Shown: positions 32,055-41,569 of the stretch, piece after piece
How positions within the stretch are numbered: position 1 is the stretch's first letter
How the letters are laid out: each line of letters begins with the position of its first letter
Assembly: GCA_012184525.1 (NCBI GenBank)
Contig: WOFQ01000003.1
Location: forward strand, 248,001 to 312,000
Length of the DNA: 64,000 nucleotides
Direction: 5' to 3'
Origin: Xenoacremonium recifei
Lineage: Eukaryota; Ascomycota; Sordariomycetes; Hypocreales; Nectriaceae
The notes under the pieces: model-generated
The model's database searches: none
Told to the model about the DNA's origin: nothing
The model's input: only the letters and a program-made list of their open reading frames with translations
Program-made: the position numbers and the translations under genes

Positions 32055-34037
32055 CTACTTTTTCAGGAAAAAAATGGCCTGTGCTAGTTTTCTCAGTTGT
32101 GGAGGGCCAATTGTCATGATCAGTGTGTCCAGGCTCTCGGGAGGCTGGCCAATTGATGTTGGAGTTGTGACGATATCTCCTTGCGCCCAAAGGCCTTCGA
32201 TAATCTGTTTGTAGGCCTGCATTCGAGGAAACTGCCGGCCAACTATGTCCAGCTTTTGGCACGCAATGGTCAACACTGCTGTACAAGTCCACGCAGCGCC
32301 AGTGGAGGAGAAGCATTCTGAAGACAATCGAAGCCCACTTCTAGTGACTACGGTGTTGTAATAGATCGTAGCCAATGCCATTGCGAAGGCGCTGTACCCA
32401 GTTAGGGATGAGAGGAAGTGGCGTCCTGTCATACTCGTGCGGTCCAAGCTGGTGGCCACATCGCAGCAGATATCGAAAAGCTTCACCTTTTGCAATCTCG
32501 AGCACTCAAGGTCCAAATCAGAGGCAGTGACATCGAGTGGCAGAGGCGCTCCCATGTATTGAATAGCTGAGTGATCGGCCATGGACACGGGAAATCTGAA
32601 AGACGTGAGAATCTCGCGGACAGCGAGTCTGAGCATGAGCGTATTGAACAACGAAGTTAGATAGTAGTATGGTTGTCGCGCTGACGATTTTGTGTGCGGT
32701 GGCGTGAGCATCCGCCAGCGCAAGACCCGGCTGAAATGTTGGTCAAAGTCTCCCTTAGCATCTTCGTTTATCGCAGATGATAGTAACTGCGCATACGAAA
32801 AGAGATGAACGTGAAAGCACTCTAACAAGTTGGGACATGATGTCAGGATACCATCTTGCCCGGGTAACGAAACAGTGATGTAGCGATCGTCTATAGAACA
32901 GGGTCGTCCCAGAGCCGCACAAATGAGGCGATCGAGAAGGTAGCATCCCCAGAAAGCCCACCGGCGCTGTTCCAGCTCCTCAGCTGGGATACCTGGGCTC
33001 ATAGTGGACAAATCGCGATGGTAGCCGAGAGCGACACATTTGTTCATTGCGAAGCCGATGAGGTGCCAAGAGGAGCCAGCCGCAGAACAGTGGATGGAAA
33101 AAATGACGAGAAGATGCAGACACTCGATAATGTCGACGCCGTCCTCTAGACGGAAAACCCGGTTGAGCACCTTGAGGCACTTGCTGAGAAGCTGGATGGA
33201 CACGAAGGATCCCTGAGAGATGGGGTAGTTGTCGCTCACTAAAGGAACAATGGCAATAATCATGTATGCCATGAAGATATGAGAAGGTTCCTTGTTCAGC
33301 TTCTCTCGGTACAATGCGTCTTCCGAATCAGAGATTGCGTCGAGCCCTGACTTCACCTTGTGGACGGGAAGACGAGGATACCGAAAGTCAACCAGATCCA
33401 TGTACGTCTCAAGAGACTTCTGGGCCTCCTTGGGCTGGACGTACAGGCGGTGCGCATAACCTTCAGGGTGTCGAATATACTTGGAAATGCCATCCCAGAG
33501 GGCATCGACGCGGGTTGTAGACTCGGGGTTCCCACCGTAAGTCTCGGTTACGCTCGCAATGATGCGTGGCATTGATAGCTGTTTGAGGAACTCTCCCGCG
33601 CGATTTCGAGGCTCGGCCATGGCGCGAAGGGATAGCGAGCCCATGTCTCCGTGGGAGTCGTCCAGCGGCCACTGTGAGTGATTCGGGCCCGCAGTTTCGG
33701 ACGCCGCCGATATCAGAGAGGGCGTATCTGGCATTGCTTGGACTTGTTGGCTATGGTCTGGGGAGCTCGGGATCTGGGGTTGTCTCTCGCTGAGCCGGGC
33801 CTCGAGAGAGGCAATGCGCTCTAGAAGGTTGGTAACATAGCCTTTCCGGGCGACCTCATTGTCATTGAGCTGCACGACGCCCTTCTCCCGCTCCGACATG
33901 GTGCATGATGACTGGGTTGCCAGGCAGGGAGAGCAGACGGGCAGGATGCGATCGCACCGCTGCTTTCGGCGTGAGCATCGTTCACAGGCAAAGACGCGCA
34001 GACTGGCCGACGATGCGGCCGTCGCATGGGAACTCAT
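32055..34037 (-). CDS. Zn2Cys6 transcription factor
   Basis: A single-exon 660-aa regulator. The zinc cluster CERCSRRKQRCDRILPVC-SPCLATQSSC lies at about residues 18-45 with all six cysteines in CX2CX6CX6CX2CX6C spacing. A leucine-rich coiled-coil linker follows (YVTNLLERIASLEARLSE). The fungal transcription factor domain is evident: MAYMIIAIVPLVSDNYP, SSWHLIGFAMNKCVALGYHRD, and the classic WAFWGCYLLDRLICAALGRP then DDRYITVSLP. It is a nuclear regulator. Lying tail-to-tail with the aldolase gene and just downstream of the second MFS carrier, it is a candidate second controller of this cluster. Confidence 0.94.
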   Translation of the reverse strand: MSSHATAASSASLRVFACERCSRRKQRCDRILPVCSPCLATQSSCTMSEREKGVVQLNDNEVARKGYVTNLLERIASLEARLSERQPQIPSSPDHSQQVQAMPDTPSLISAASETAGPNHSQWPLDDSHGDMGSLSLRAMAEPRNRAGEFLKQLSMPRIIASVTETYGGNPESTTRVDALWDGISKYIRHPEGYAHRLYVQPKEAQKSLETYMDLVDFRYPRLPVHKVKSGLDAISDSEDALYREKLNKEPSHIFMAYMIIAIVPLVSDNYPISQGSFVSIQLLSKCLKVLNRVFRLEDGVDIIECLHLLVIFSIHCSAAGSSWHLIGFAMNKCVALGYHRDLSTMSPGIPAEELEQRRWAFWGCYLLDRLICAALGRPCSIDDRYITVSLPGQDGILTSCPNLLECFHVHLFSYAQLLSSAINEDAKGDFDQHFSRVLRWRMLTPPHTKSSARQPYYYLTSLFNTLMLRLAVREILTSFRFPVSMADHSAIQYMGAPLPLDVTASDLDLECSRLQKVKLFDICCDVATSLDRTSMTGRHFLSSLTGYSAFAMALATIYYNTVVTRSGLRLSSECFSSTGAAWTCTAVLTIACQKLDIVGRQFPRMQAYKQIIEGLWAQGDIVTTPTSIGQPPESLDTLIMTIGPPQLRKLAQAIFFLKK

Positions 34038-34472
34038 CTGTCAGGTTGAGCAGAGGCTATGGGAAGAGCTGGTGGAAGATGGAAGTGTAGCAAAGAACAG
34101 CCTCGCAACCTGTCCGAATTGTAGGGAGCCCGGCTGAACGTTTTCGGCTCATTCCCGAACACCCCGCTTGACTAGGCCAACCAAGAAACATCAGTCTTTT
34201 CCACCTGTTTACACTTCGGGCTAAAGAATCAGACTAAAACTATTGGTGTACTAGGTACTAGCAATGTTGGAATTGGAAGATTTGAAGTAAGGTTCGGTAT
34301 TTGAAGCAGGCTTCAGTATTTGAAGGAGGTTTACGCGGTAGGATCATCAGAGAACGGTGGTCACAACACAGATCTGGGCGAGAAAATCCTCCTGTTGAAC
34401 TAAGTTGCCCTTCATTGTTAGATACAGTCTCTCAAACACGAAGAAACATCAGAAATATAGCCATCTGGTTCA
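34038..34472. other. Intergenic: promoter of the Zn2Cys6 gene and 3' flank of the MFS gene
   Basis: 435 bp with no supported gene. A short duplication is visible: 'aggttcggtatttgaagcaggcttcagtatttgaaggaggtt' around 34290-34331 contains two copies of a GTATTTGAAG core about 20 bp apart. Confidence 0.45.
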
Positions 34473-36167
34473 TTAAGCTGCGGCTCTTCCTCTGGTTTCA
34501 TAGGGCAAGATCAGGAACACGATCCCCGCAACAATGAACAAAGCTGCCGAAATCCACACCGGATAATTGTTGTCAATACCGACGTATGCAGCAATAATTG
34601 GGGCCATAAGTCCACTGAGGCGGTTGAAAAGAGCGACGAATCCGTTAGCGGTGCCCCGAATGGGCGCCGGGAAGAGTTCAGGAGTGTAAGAGTACAACAG
34701 TCCATAAACGAGGTTCTGGAAGAAAGCAATGGCGCATGAGAACCCTAGAACTCCTGCCTGCGACGAGGCTCTCGTGAAGAGGAATAGGAAAACTCCTGTG
34801 CCGATGCATGCGAAAGTTCCGGTGCCTTTCCGACCGAATCGTTTCAAGTCAACAGAGAAACCTCCAAGGACTGAGGCAGGAATCCCACACACGGCTTGGA
34901 TAGCGTAGTTGCGGTATGTTATGTCAAGGGACGAGCTCCCAGACTGCACACCCTTGTTCTCAAGGTAAATAGGGATAAAAGAGTTGTACAGAGGATACGC
35001 CATGCCGATCGAGCACCATAAAAACACAACAAGGCAAGTTGAGAGGGCAAAGCGTGGTGTCGAGAACAGTGCCCTGAGCTTGTCTGGCCTGAACTTCTCG
35101 AGATTGCGCCTGAGTACTTGTCTATTTTCGGTTTCGAGGTTGTCTCTAGTATCGTCTCCCGGACGGATATTCAACTCAGCATCAACTGCCTCGAAATGAG
35201 CGATTGTGAGCCAGGTAGTCTTCTTGTTTCGGGCCGCGATCTTATGGACGATATCGACGGCTTGCTGGTCCAAGCCCCTGCTGAGCACGTACTTTGGAGT
35301 TTCGTAGATTTGGAAAAGTAGTCGCAGCAGGAACATGACCAGGGTAAGGCCACCGAATGTCCAGTAAGTATAACGCCAGCCCATGTTGTCTTCGTAGTGG
35401 CATTCGCCTGTGGGGAGCTCAGACGAGCAGGAGTAGTTTGCAATCAACGGCCAAGCAATCAGAGCCGCAACCGCCTGTCCAATAGACCAAAAGGCGGACT
35501 GCATGGTTAGGAGGTACTGATGGGTAGCTGGAATAAACTCTAGGAAGATGGCACTGTCGACCGGTTGGTTCCCGCCTGTGCCAATACCGATGAATGCGCA
35601 GAAAGTGGCGATGGCAACGAAGTTGGGACTTCCGGCTCCGACGAGACCAGCAATAGCCGAGATGAGAAGAGTGGTATTGAAGGCAAGGCGTCGGCCGATG
35701 AAGTCTGCCGTCATGGGCCAGACACTGGAGCCGATGACAAGGCCTGTGTATTTGGCGACAGTGAGGAATGCGATGCGCTTAACGGCGAATTCGTTTCTGA
35801 CAGGGGCACTGATAATGGTGATGGCTTGCATCCAGAACTACGTACACCTGATTAATTGAGAACACATTGACGAGCGAGTGATGCTACTTACATTGTCGAC
35901 AAACCACCCGAAACCTGTCATGATGAACACCTTCCACTGGAAGCTTCCCATGCCAAGATCAACGAGAGCCTGATTCATGATTGCAACCTTTCTCTCATAG
36001 ACTTCATCAATGCCGATGGCAATACCTTGCATATTGATCTGATGGTCCTGAATGACTGGTTCAACAGTCCCCTTGGACTCTGAGATGTTGGTCCACGTCT
36101 TGGTGTTTGGAGGCATGGCTTCTGACTCAGAACTCTTAGAGTTCATCTCTTCGCGAGACTGCTGCAT
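34473..36167 (-). CDS. MFS transporter, sugar/SV2-like family
   Basis: Two exons (35892-36167, 34473-35837) give 546 aa. The 54-nt intron (35838-35891, GTAAGT to CGTAG) joins GFGWFVDN to FWMQAITII, the usual first helix of this group. A long hydrophilic N-terminus is followed by about twelve helices. Family marks include GSSVWPMTADFIGRRLAFNT (the G-x-x-x-D-x-x-G-R-R/K loop), FIGIGTGGNQPVD, WRYTYWTFGGLTLV and YTPELFPAPIRGTANGF (the PETRG-type site after the sixth loop). Relatives in fungi transport carboxylates, sugars or phosphate; the substrate cannot be read. It lies 300 bp past the second regulator and diverges from the 2OG oxygenase. Confidence 0.92.
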
Positions 36168-37066
36168 CTTTTGCTGGCGTAAAGCAAGTCGAGCAAAGAA
36201 AACGAGTCCAATGCAAAGAGCGTGGGCTGTAAATCAAAACCCATCGAGAAAGTGCGGTTGCTCGAGGCTTCATATAGTTGATGTAGACATGGAGTTTTCG
36301 AGGTCTCTCTACTTGTATTTGCGGGGTTCGGCTTATCGGGCTTGACTAGACTGTCCTAGCCCGGGTCTTGAGAGAATCTGAAAGCTGGAGAGATAAGAAA
36401 CGAGGTAGTTGATTGTAATTCTGTTTCGAGCTATCAAGATTGGGAATAGATACACGATCAATGGCCAGCTTACTTACCCATCATATCTGTTCTCCGTATC
36501 TTGGAATCGGAAGTAAGGGATGCAGGCAGCGCATTAAATAGCACCGTTTTGGTAAGGTGCTCAGGATCCGGATGGATACGCTAGCTGTCGATCACCTGGC
36601 TGATGATAGCCAAGGAGGCCAGTGCTGTTGATAGCTCGGCGCATTCAATACCCCAAATCCGGTATAGTGCTCATATCTGCTATCATGGCTTACAAGGTAA
36701 TGACAACGCCATGAGAGAAGGCCGGGGTGAATCGCATTAAATGACCTAGTTATGGAATAGCATCCGTTGTCCAGGTGATTCGAATGACTCGACGAGGACA
36801 CTATTCTCTAAGATTATGTGTAGACTATCAGGGACGTTCTATCTGATCGCCTTTTTTGGCTCCCTTATCCGAAGAAATGGACGGCAGCAGTTCCGACCCT
36901 GGGCGGATAGAATAACCTTGTTGGAAAGGAATGCCGGTAACGGTGAACATACTAGGTATATAAGTAGTTGAGGTTATCTCAATACGCCGCTTATCCAGCA
37001 CCCTGGACAACCATCTGTTATCGCAGTTAGTCATCATTTGGCAATCCGTATATCGCATACACCATC
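36168..37066. promoter_or_regulatory. Divergent promoter, MFS carrier / 2OG oxygenase
   Basis: 899 bp. A TATATAAG at 36957-36964 lies 110 bp upstream of the oxygenase ATG. There is no gene; short frames are unconvincing. Confidence 0.5.
36957..36964 (+). promoter_or_regulatory. TATA box of the 2OG oxygenase gene
   Basis: TATATAAG at 110 bp from the start codon, the expected place for a core promoter. Confidence 0.5.
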
Positions 37067-38235
37067 ATGGCACCTTCAGCTATTCTCCAAAGCTCTACGG
37101 GTCCTGAGCCCCTCGCGGTCCACAGTCACTCTCTGAATCGAGGGATGGCACCAGTACAGTTTGATCCATCCAAGCATCTGGCTTTCTCAAAGGCCCCGTC
37201 CATCCTCAGTATGATGGATCTCGGTCTTGAGCCAACGGAGTTATCCCCTGTCGCTACAACTGAGCCATTCCCTCTTCTCTCCCACGAAGCTGTGCTCCAG
37301 CATAGACGGGAACTTTTTAGTGATGAAGTACTTGATAATTGTCTTCATCACACCCGTCCTGGTTCGGTCCAGCTGCGGGGCATGGCCCCTCGCTATGCTC
37401 CCTTTATTCACCAGTTCTGGCACTCGCCCGAGGTCCTGAAGACCGTTAGCGATATTGCTGGTGTTGAGTTAATTCCAGCAATGGACTACGAGATTAGTCA
37501 TACAAATGTCCAGCTTGGTCCAGATGGTCTCGATGCTGTCCGAAATACACCCGTTGAGCCACCGGAAGCTACACCGGAGGCAATCGAGAAGCTTGAACGG
37601 GATAGGTTGAAGAAGCAACAAGTCACTGATCAGTCAAAGCCGATAATTGAATGGCACAAGGACTCTCACCCTTGGGTCTGTGTTGTCATGCTCTCTGACG
37701 CCAGATACATGTCAGGAGGAGAGACTGAACTGTTGAAAGGTGACGGTACAACACTCAAGGTCAAAGCACCGCAAATGGTAAGTCATCAACCCGGGCCCCT
37801 TAAGAAAGTGGGAAAGTAGCTAACAAAAGATGACAGGGTTGCGCTGTCTTGCTCCAGGGTCGCTACATCAGCCACACAGCCGCCCCAGTGACAAACATGC
37901 CTGAACGAGTCACCATTGTCACCTCGTTTCGACCGAAGAATCCACTATTAGTGGACGACACAACAAACGCAAACGTTAGAAACAAGTCCCATCTGAGTGA
38001 GTTGTACTATCAGTGGACTACCTATCGTTTGGACGTGATGTCTCAGCGCGTGCGTATTGCTGCAGAGACATTGAAGGAGAAGTACGAGAAAAACGTGAAA
38101 GAGACGGACCCTCAGGGCAAACCAGGTCTTTTTAGATCGGAGACTGTCAATGTTGAAGAAGTCGAGAAATGGGCTGATGACATGATCAAGTATATCAAGG
38201 ACACAGTGTACGAGATGAGGCCCCTTGGACATTAG
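37067..38235 (+). CDS. 2-oxoglutarate/Fe(II)-dependent dioxygenase-like protein
   Basis: Two exons (37067-37777, 37837-38235) over a 59-nt intron (GTAAGT, GCTAACA, GACAG) give 369 aa. The jelly-roll iron site is visible: HxD in EWHKDSHPW (His about 197, Asp about 199), the distal His in GRYISHTAAP (about 250) and an Arg about ten residues further (PERVTIVTSF), which would bind 2-oxoglutarate. LIPAMDYEISHTNVQ and MLSDARYMSGGETELLKGDG are typical of uncharacterised fungal 2OG oxygenases. The reaction is probably hydroxylation or oxidative demethylation of a small acid; the substrate is unknown. The stop codon is only 59 bp from that of the convergent cupin gene. Confidence 0.85.
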
Positions 38236-38294
38236 TGAAAGGTGACATATGGACAAATAAGTAGTTTGACCAATATGCTCATAATTTACAATTA

Positions 38295-38989
38295 CTACTG
38301 AGCTTCTATCTCGGAAGTCCACAATCTATACAGCGGACCTTGATATCCTACAACCGGATCCCACTCTGGGACTTCTACCCCTTCCGCTTCTTCCTTTAGC
38401 GATTGACATTTCAAACTGTCTCTGCAAAATTCATTTTTCCACTTCGGAGAGCCCTAAACTCGTTAGTAGGGCTCATTGCGTCAATAGTTGGGAGAATATG
38501 GAACATTAGGGTATAGTCCAAGATATCGATATCCATCTTGGAAGTCCTTTGAGCAGTGTGCAACTCCAGCGGGCAAGATGATAACATCTCCCGCATGCAG
38601 TTTCAGTTCGCGACCATTGATCTCGTCATCCAGAGGACCGGCACCAATTAAGAGAGTTGATGATCCCTGAAAGACAGCTACTTGCACCAGTAAGGCTGAG
38701 TTCTTATAGGGTCAAAACTAGGGTACTGACCATAGCACTCATGGGTATTTGGATGGAAATGGTGTCGCGGTATAGCGCCCCAGGTTCCCTGTTATCTCGT
38801 TAGATTTTACTCTTTGAACCGTGGCTTGGTTCAATTGACCCCTCTTGACCAGTTGTTCTTTTCTAAGAATTGCTTCGCATTTTCCTCGGTAAGCGGTAAG
38901 GGTAAAACCTGTCTATAGATCAAGACCGGGAAGCGGCTGTTTGGGACCCAAGGTGTTGGGTTAAAATGATACACTTCGGGCTCAGGCAT
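38295..38989 (-). CDS. Small cupin-domain protein
   Basis: Four short exons (38840-38989, 38731-38788, 38505-38680, 38295-38453) give 180 aa. The start MPEPEVYHF is the first ATG; the frame extends to 39013 only via TTG. The cupin motifs are clear: GAIPRHHFHPNTHECYAVFQG (metal-ligand His/His/Glu strand) and GDVIILPAGVAHCS (second His). The last exon (GSPKWKNEF, then WDPVVGYQGPLYRLW) is the family's usual C-terminus and lies beyond an apparent stop in the third exon. Its intron uses a weak GTTCCA donor but has an ACTAACG branch and TTTAG acceptor. The family is uncharacterised; a metal-dependent isomerase or dioxygenase role is possible. Confidence 0.85.
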
Positions 38990-39425
38990 CCTGGAAAGAC
39001 AAGGTGAATGCAATAGTGCGTATTTTGAGATACAGTTAGCCAGATATAGTCAATAAGGAGATATTCTATGGACTTTATACCTTGTATAGGGTTGGCTTAG
39101 AACGGCTCTCAGTTCACACACCGGCTTCATTCCGTAATCCCGGGCGGCGTGGGACGAAATTCGTTCCGCCAGGTCCATTGCGCTACGCCCAGTTGGAATC
39201 GAGTTGGATCCGTTATCTGGATTGAGAAACGCTAAGATGCGGGGTTGAGAGGACGTTGATGGCAATGATAACCCACTAGAAACCTGTCACAAAGGCTTGC
39301 GAGCACGATATCCTCGAGCCACTTTTACTCCCATCGCGGAAGGCAGTGTAAGAACTTTGCGAGAGGACCTTGGAATGGTACTGTCGTCTCAATCGAAAGC
39401 AGAGGCGCCGGCTTGCTGATGTTGA
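38990..39425. promoter_or_regulatory. Divergent promoter, cupin / Zn2Cys6 gene
   Basis: 436 bp between the start codons. No gene. The overlapping minus-strand frame at 39276-39554 is the antisense of the regulator's first exon. Confidence 0.45.
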
Positions 39426-41159
39426 ATGTCTGAGACAAGAGAGCGTACCAGCCGTTCCGGAGGTGGTTGTTGGACATGCAAGAAGCGGTAGGTTGTGACA
39501 ATGGTTCTTCACCAAACTTATTGCTAAATGGGACCTAGAAAGAAGAGATGCCATAATACCGGCTTTCCATGTCTTCCTTGCAAGAAGCTCGGTCTATACT
39601 GCGAAACTGGCGTCAAGCTTGTATGGGAAGATGACTCTCGGAGAACTGGAATGAAACGAAGAGGACCGAAGCCTTATTCGAACACGCCTAAACGAAAAGC
39701 CGACGCATATTCAAGAGTGGAGATTGTGCCGTCTCCTAGGAGCATAATATGCTCAAGAACACCATCAAGTAGGTTGGAGAATCAACAACAGGAATGGAGG
39801 TTACGACGCCAATACACGATTTCTGATTGGCCCTTCGAACTCCATGAGATGGAGTCTCAGCTCCTTGATCGATATATGCAACGCTTCTCGAGGACATACC
39901 CCACGTTCGCGACGCCAAGCAACCCATTTCTACGAGTCTTTCTTCCGTTGACGATGCAAAGCCGCGTTGTACTTGATGCAGTTTTGGCTCTGACTTGTGT
40001 CCAAAGTTGGGAGAATGGCGGCTTTTCTCTGGAAAATCCAATGAGGATGTTCAGACAGAAGGCGCTGAGGGGGTGTAGGGAGTTGATCACCAGGGCGAGC
40101 GGAACAACCCTCTTCGAGCACCGGAGCCAGGCTGTCGCCTCAGATTGTTTTTCAGTTCCGGTTACGGTTGACACACTAGCGACATATGGCCATGAAGACA
40201 TTGTGCATCTGTTGGCCACTTGTGTACTTCTCCTGCTCTATGAAAAATTGAACGGAGAGAACCCAGAGAACGGGACACCTCATCTGGAAATCCTTTCCCG
40301 ATTATTCCCCGTTGAATCCCTCATCACAATAATCGACTCAAAGGACACGTTATCTCGGACCGGCCCTTTCAGTGAGGCTATACAGTTCTTCTCAAGTCTT
40401 TTTCTCTACAACGACCTGGTGCGAGCAACATCTTTCCAGACAGAGACCTTGTCCAACTATTACCAAAACTACAACGCAACAGCTGATTTTGCAACTTCGT
40501 CTCAACTCTTAAATCAGGAGAAACAGGCGAGGGATGTCTTTTTCCCAAACCTCATTGCGAGAATGAGCAGTGGTGACCTGTCAGTCACTGACACTGACAT
40601 ACTTTGTTGGGATGGGCGATTGGACTGGTTTCCAAGTTTTGCTCTTAAGGCATCGGAGACATCCGACATAACAACTCAATTCCCGGCGGCGACGACCATC
40701 CTGACGACTGAGACTCTCGTAGATGGAGCAGATAGTCTTGTGTGTGAGGACACACGTCTTGAACAGGAAGTGGTGTCAGAAATATATCGCTTGGCAGCGC
40801 TCATCTTCAGGAGACAACGGGTTTTGCACCTCCAACGGACAGAAATACGGGATGGCGTCGAGAACCATAGCGGATCATTCTTCAACATGGGGAACTTAGC
40901 GCTTTGGGCTATTAAACTCCTTCAAATACTTCCGGAGAAATCTATTTACGACAACACGCTGCTTTGGCCCCTGTCAATCATTGGAAGAGAACTCTTGGGC
41001 GTGGAGGAACGTGAATATCTCGCCTCGAAGCTTTTGTCCCTCGAGCGGCGTTTTGCTATGAGACATTTTTACATTATGAGACAGCAGCTGGTTTACTTCT
41101 GGAGCTTGAAAGATCGGATGAGTCTCTACACAAATAGATATCCTATCTTATGCGGTTGA
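39426..41159 (+). CDS. Zn2Cys6 transcription factor (zinc cluster split by intron 1)
   Basis: Two exons: 39426-39487 and 39539-41159, giving 560 aa. The first exon encodes MSETRERTSRSGGCWTCKKR, and the 51-nt intron (39488-39538, GTAGGT to CCTAG) joins it to KKRCHNTGFPCLPCKKLGLYC. This completes CX2CX6CX6CX2CX6C. Without exon 1 the protein would begin at an internal ATG (39528) with half a zinc cluster. The body has the fungal regulator layout: WEDDSRRTG, DWPFELHEMESQLLDRYMQ, FLPLTMQSRVVLDAVLALTC, then an all-helical region to residue 560. It is a nuclear regulator of unknown targets, sitting between the catabolic block and the HET gene. Confidence 0.92.
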
Positions 41160-41569
41160 CCTTGCAAATTTTCCGAGGTCATTTGTCAAGGCATATGCAG
41201 ATCTTCGTGAAGGCTATCAACAAAGAAAATCCTCATGAGGGACCCTTGGTTCCTGGCGAGCATCCGATATTAAACGTGCTTTGTGATTCAAGTGCCATTG
41301 ACCGTGGGCTTCTTCAATGATTGAAACCTGTTTGCGGGACATCAACGTTTATTCGTGTTGCTCTGAAGTGCACATGGCCTACCTGTTTCCGCCTACCCGG
41401 TGGCTTGCGATTACTAATGCTGCCACCTCTCCGTCAGCCAACGGAGATTAGGCAGCAAGCTGACAAGTTGGGCGCATCCGCACTTTATAACTGTAATAGC
41501 CCCCCCAATAAGCCAAGCACGGGGCATTACGAAGCCTTCCACACGAAAAATTCTGACCTAGATATCAGC
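41160..41569. other. Intergenic between regulator and HET gene
   Basis: 410 bp, same-strand neighbours. The HET frame is open upstream to 41321 but starts there with TTG and has no conserved sequence, so it is treated as leader. Confidence 0.5.

Noticed and set aside
38828..38840. GGTTCAATT resembling a tRNA B box
   Set aside because: No matching A box or cloverleaf; it lies in the first intron of the cupin gene.
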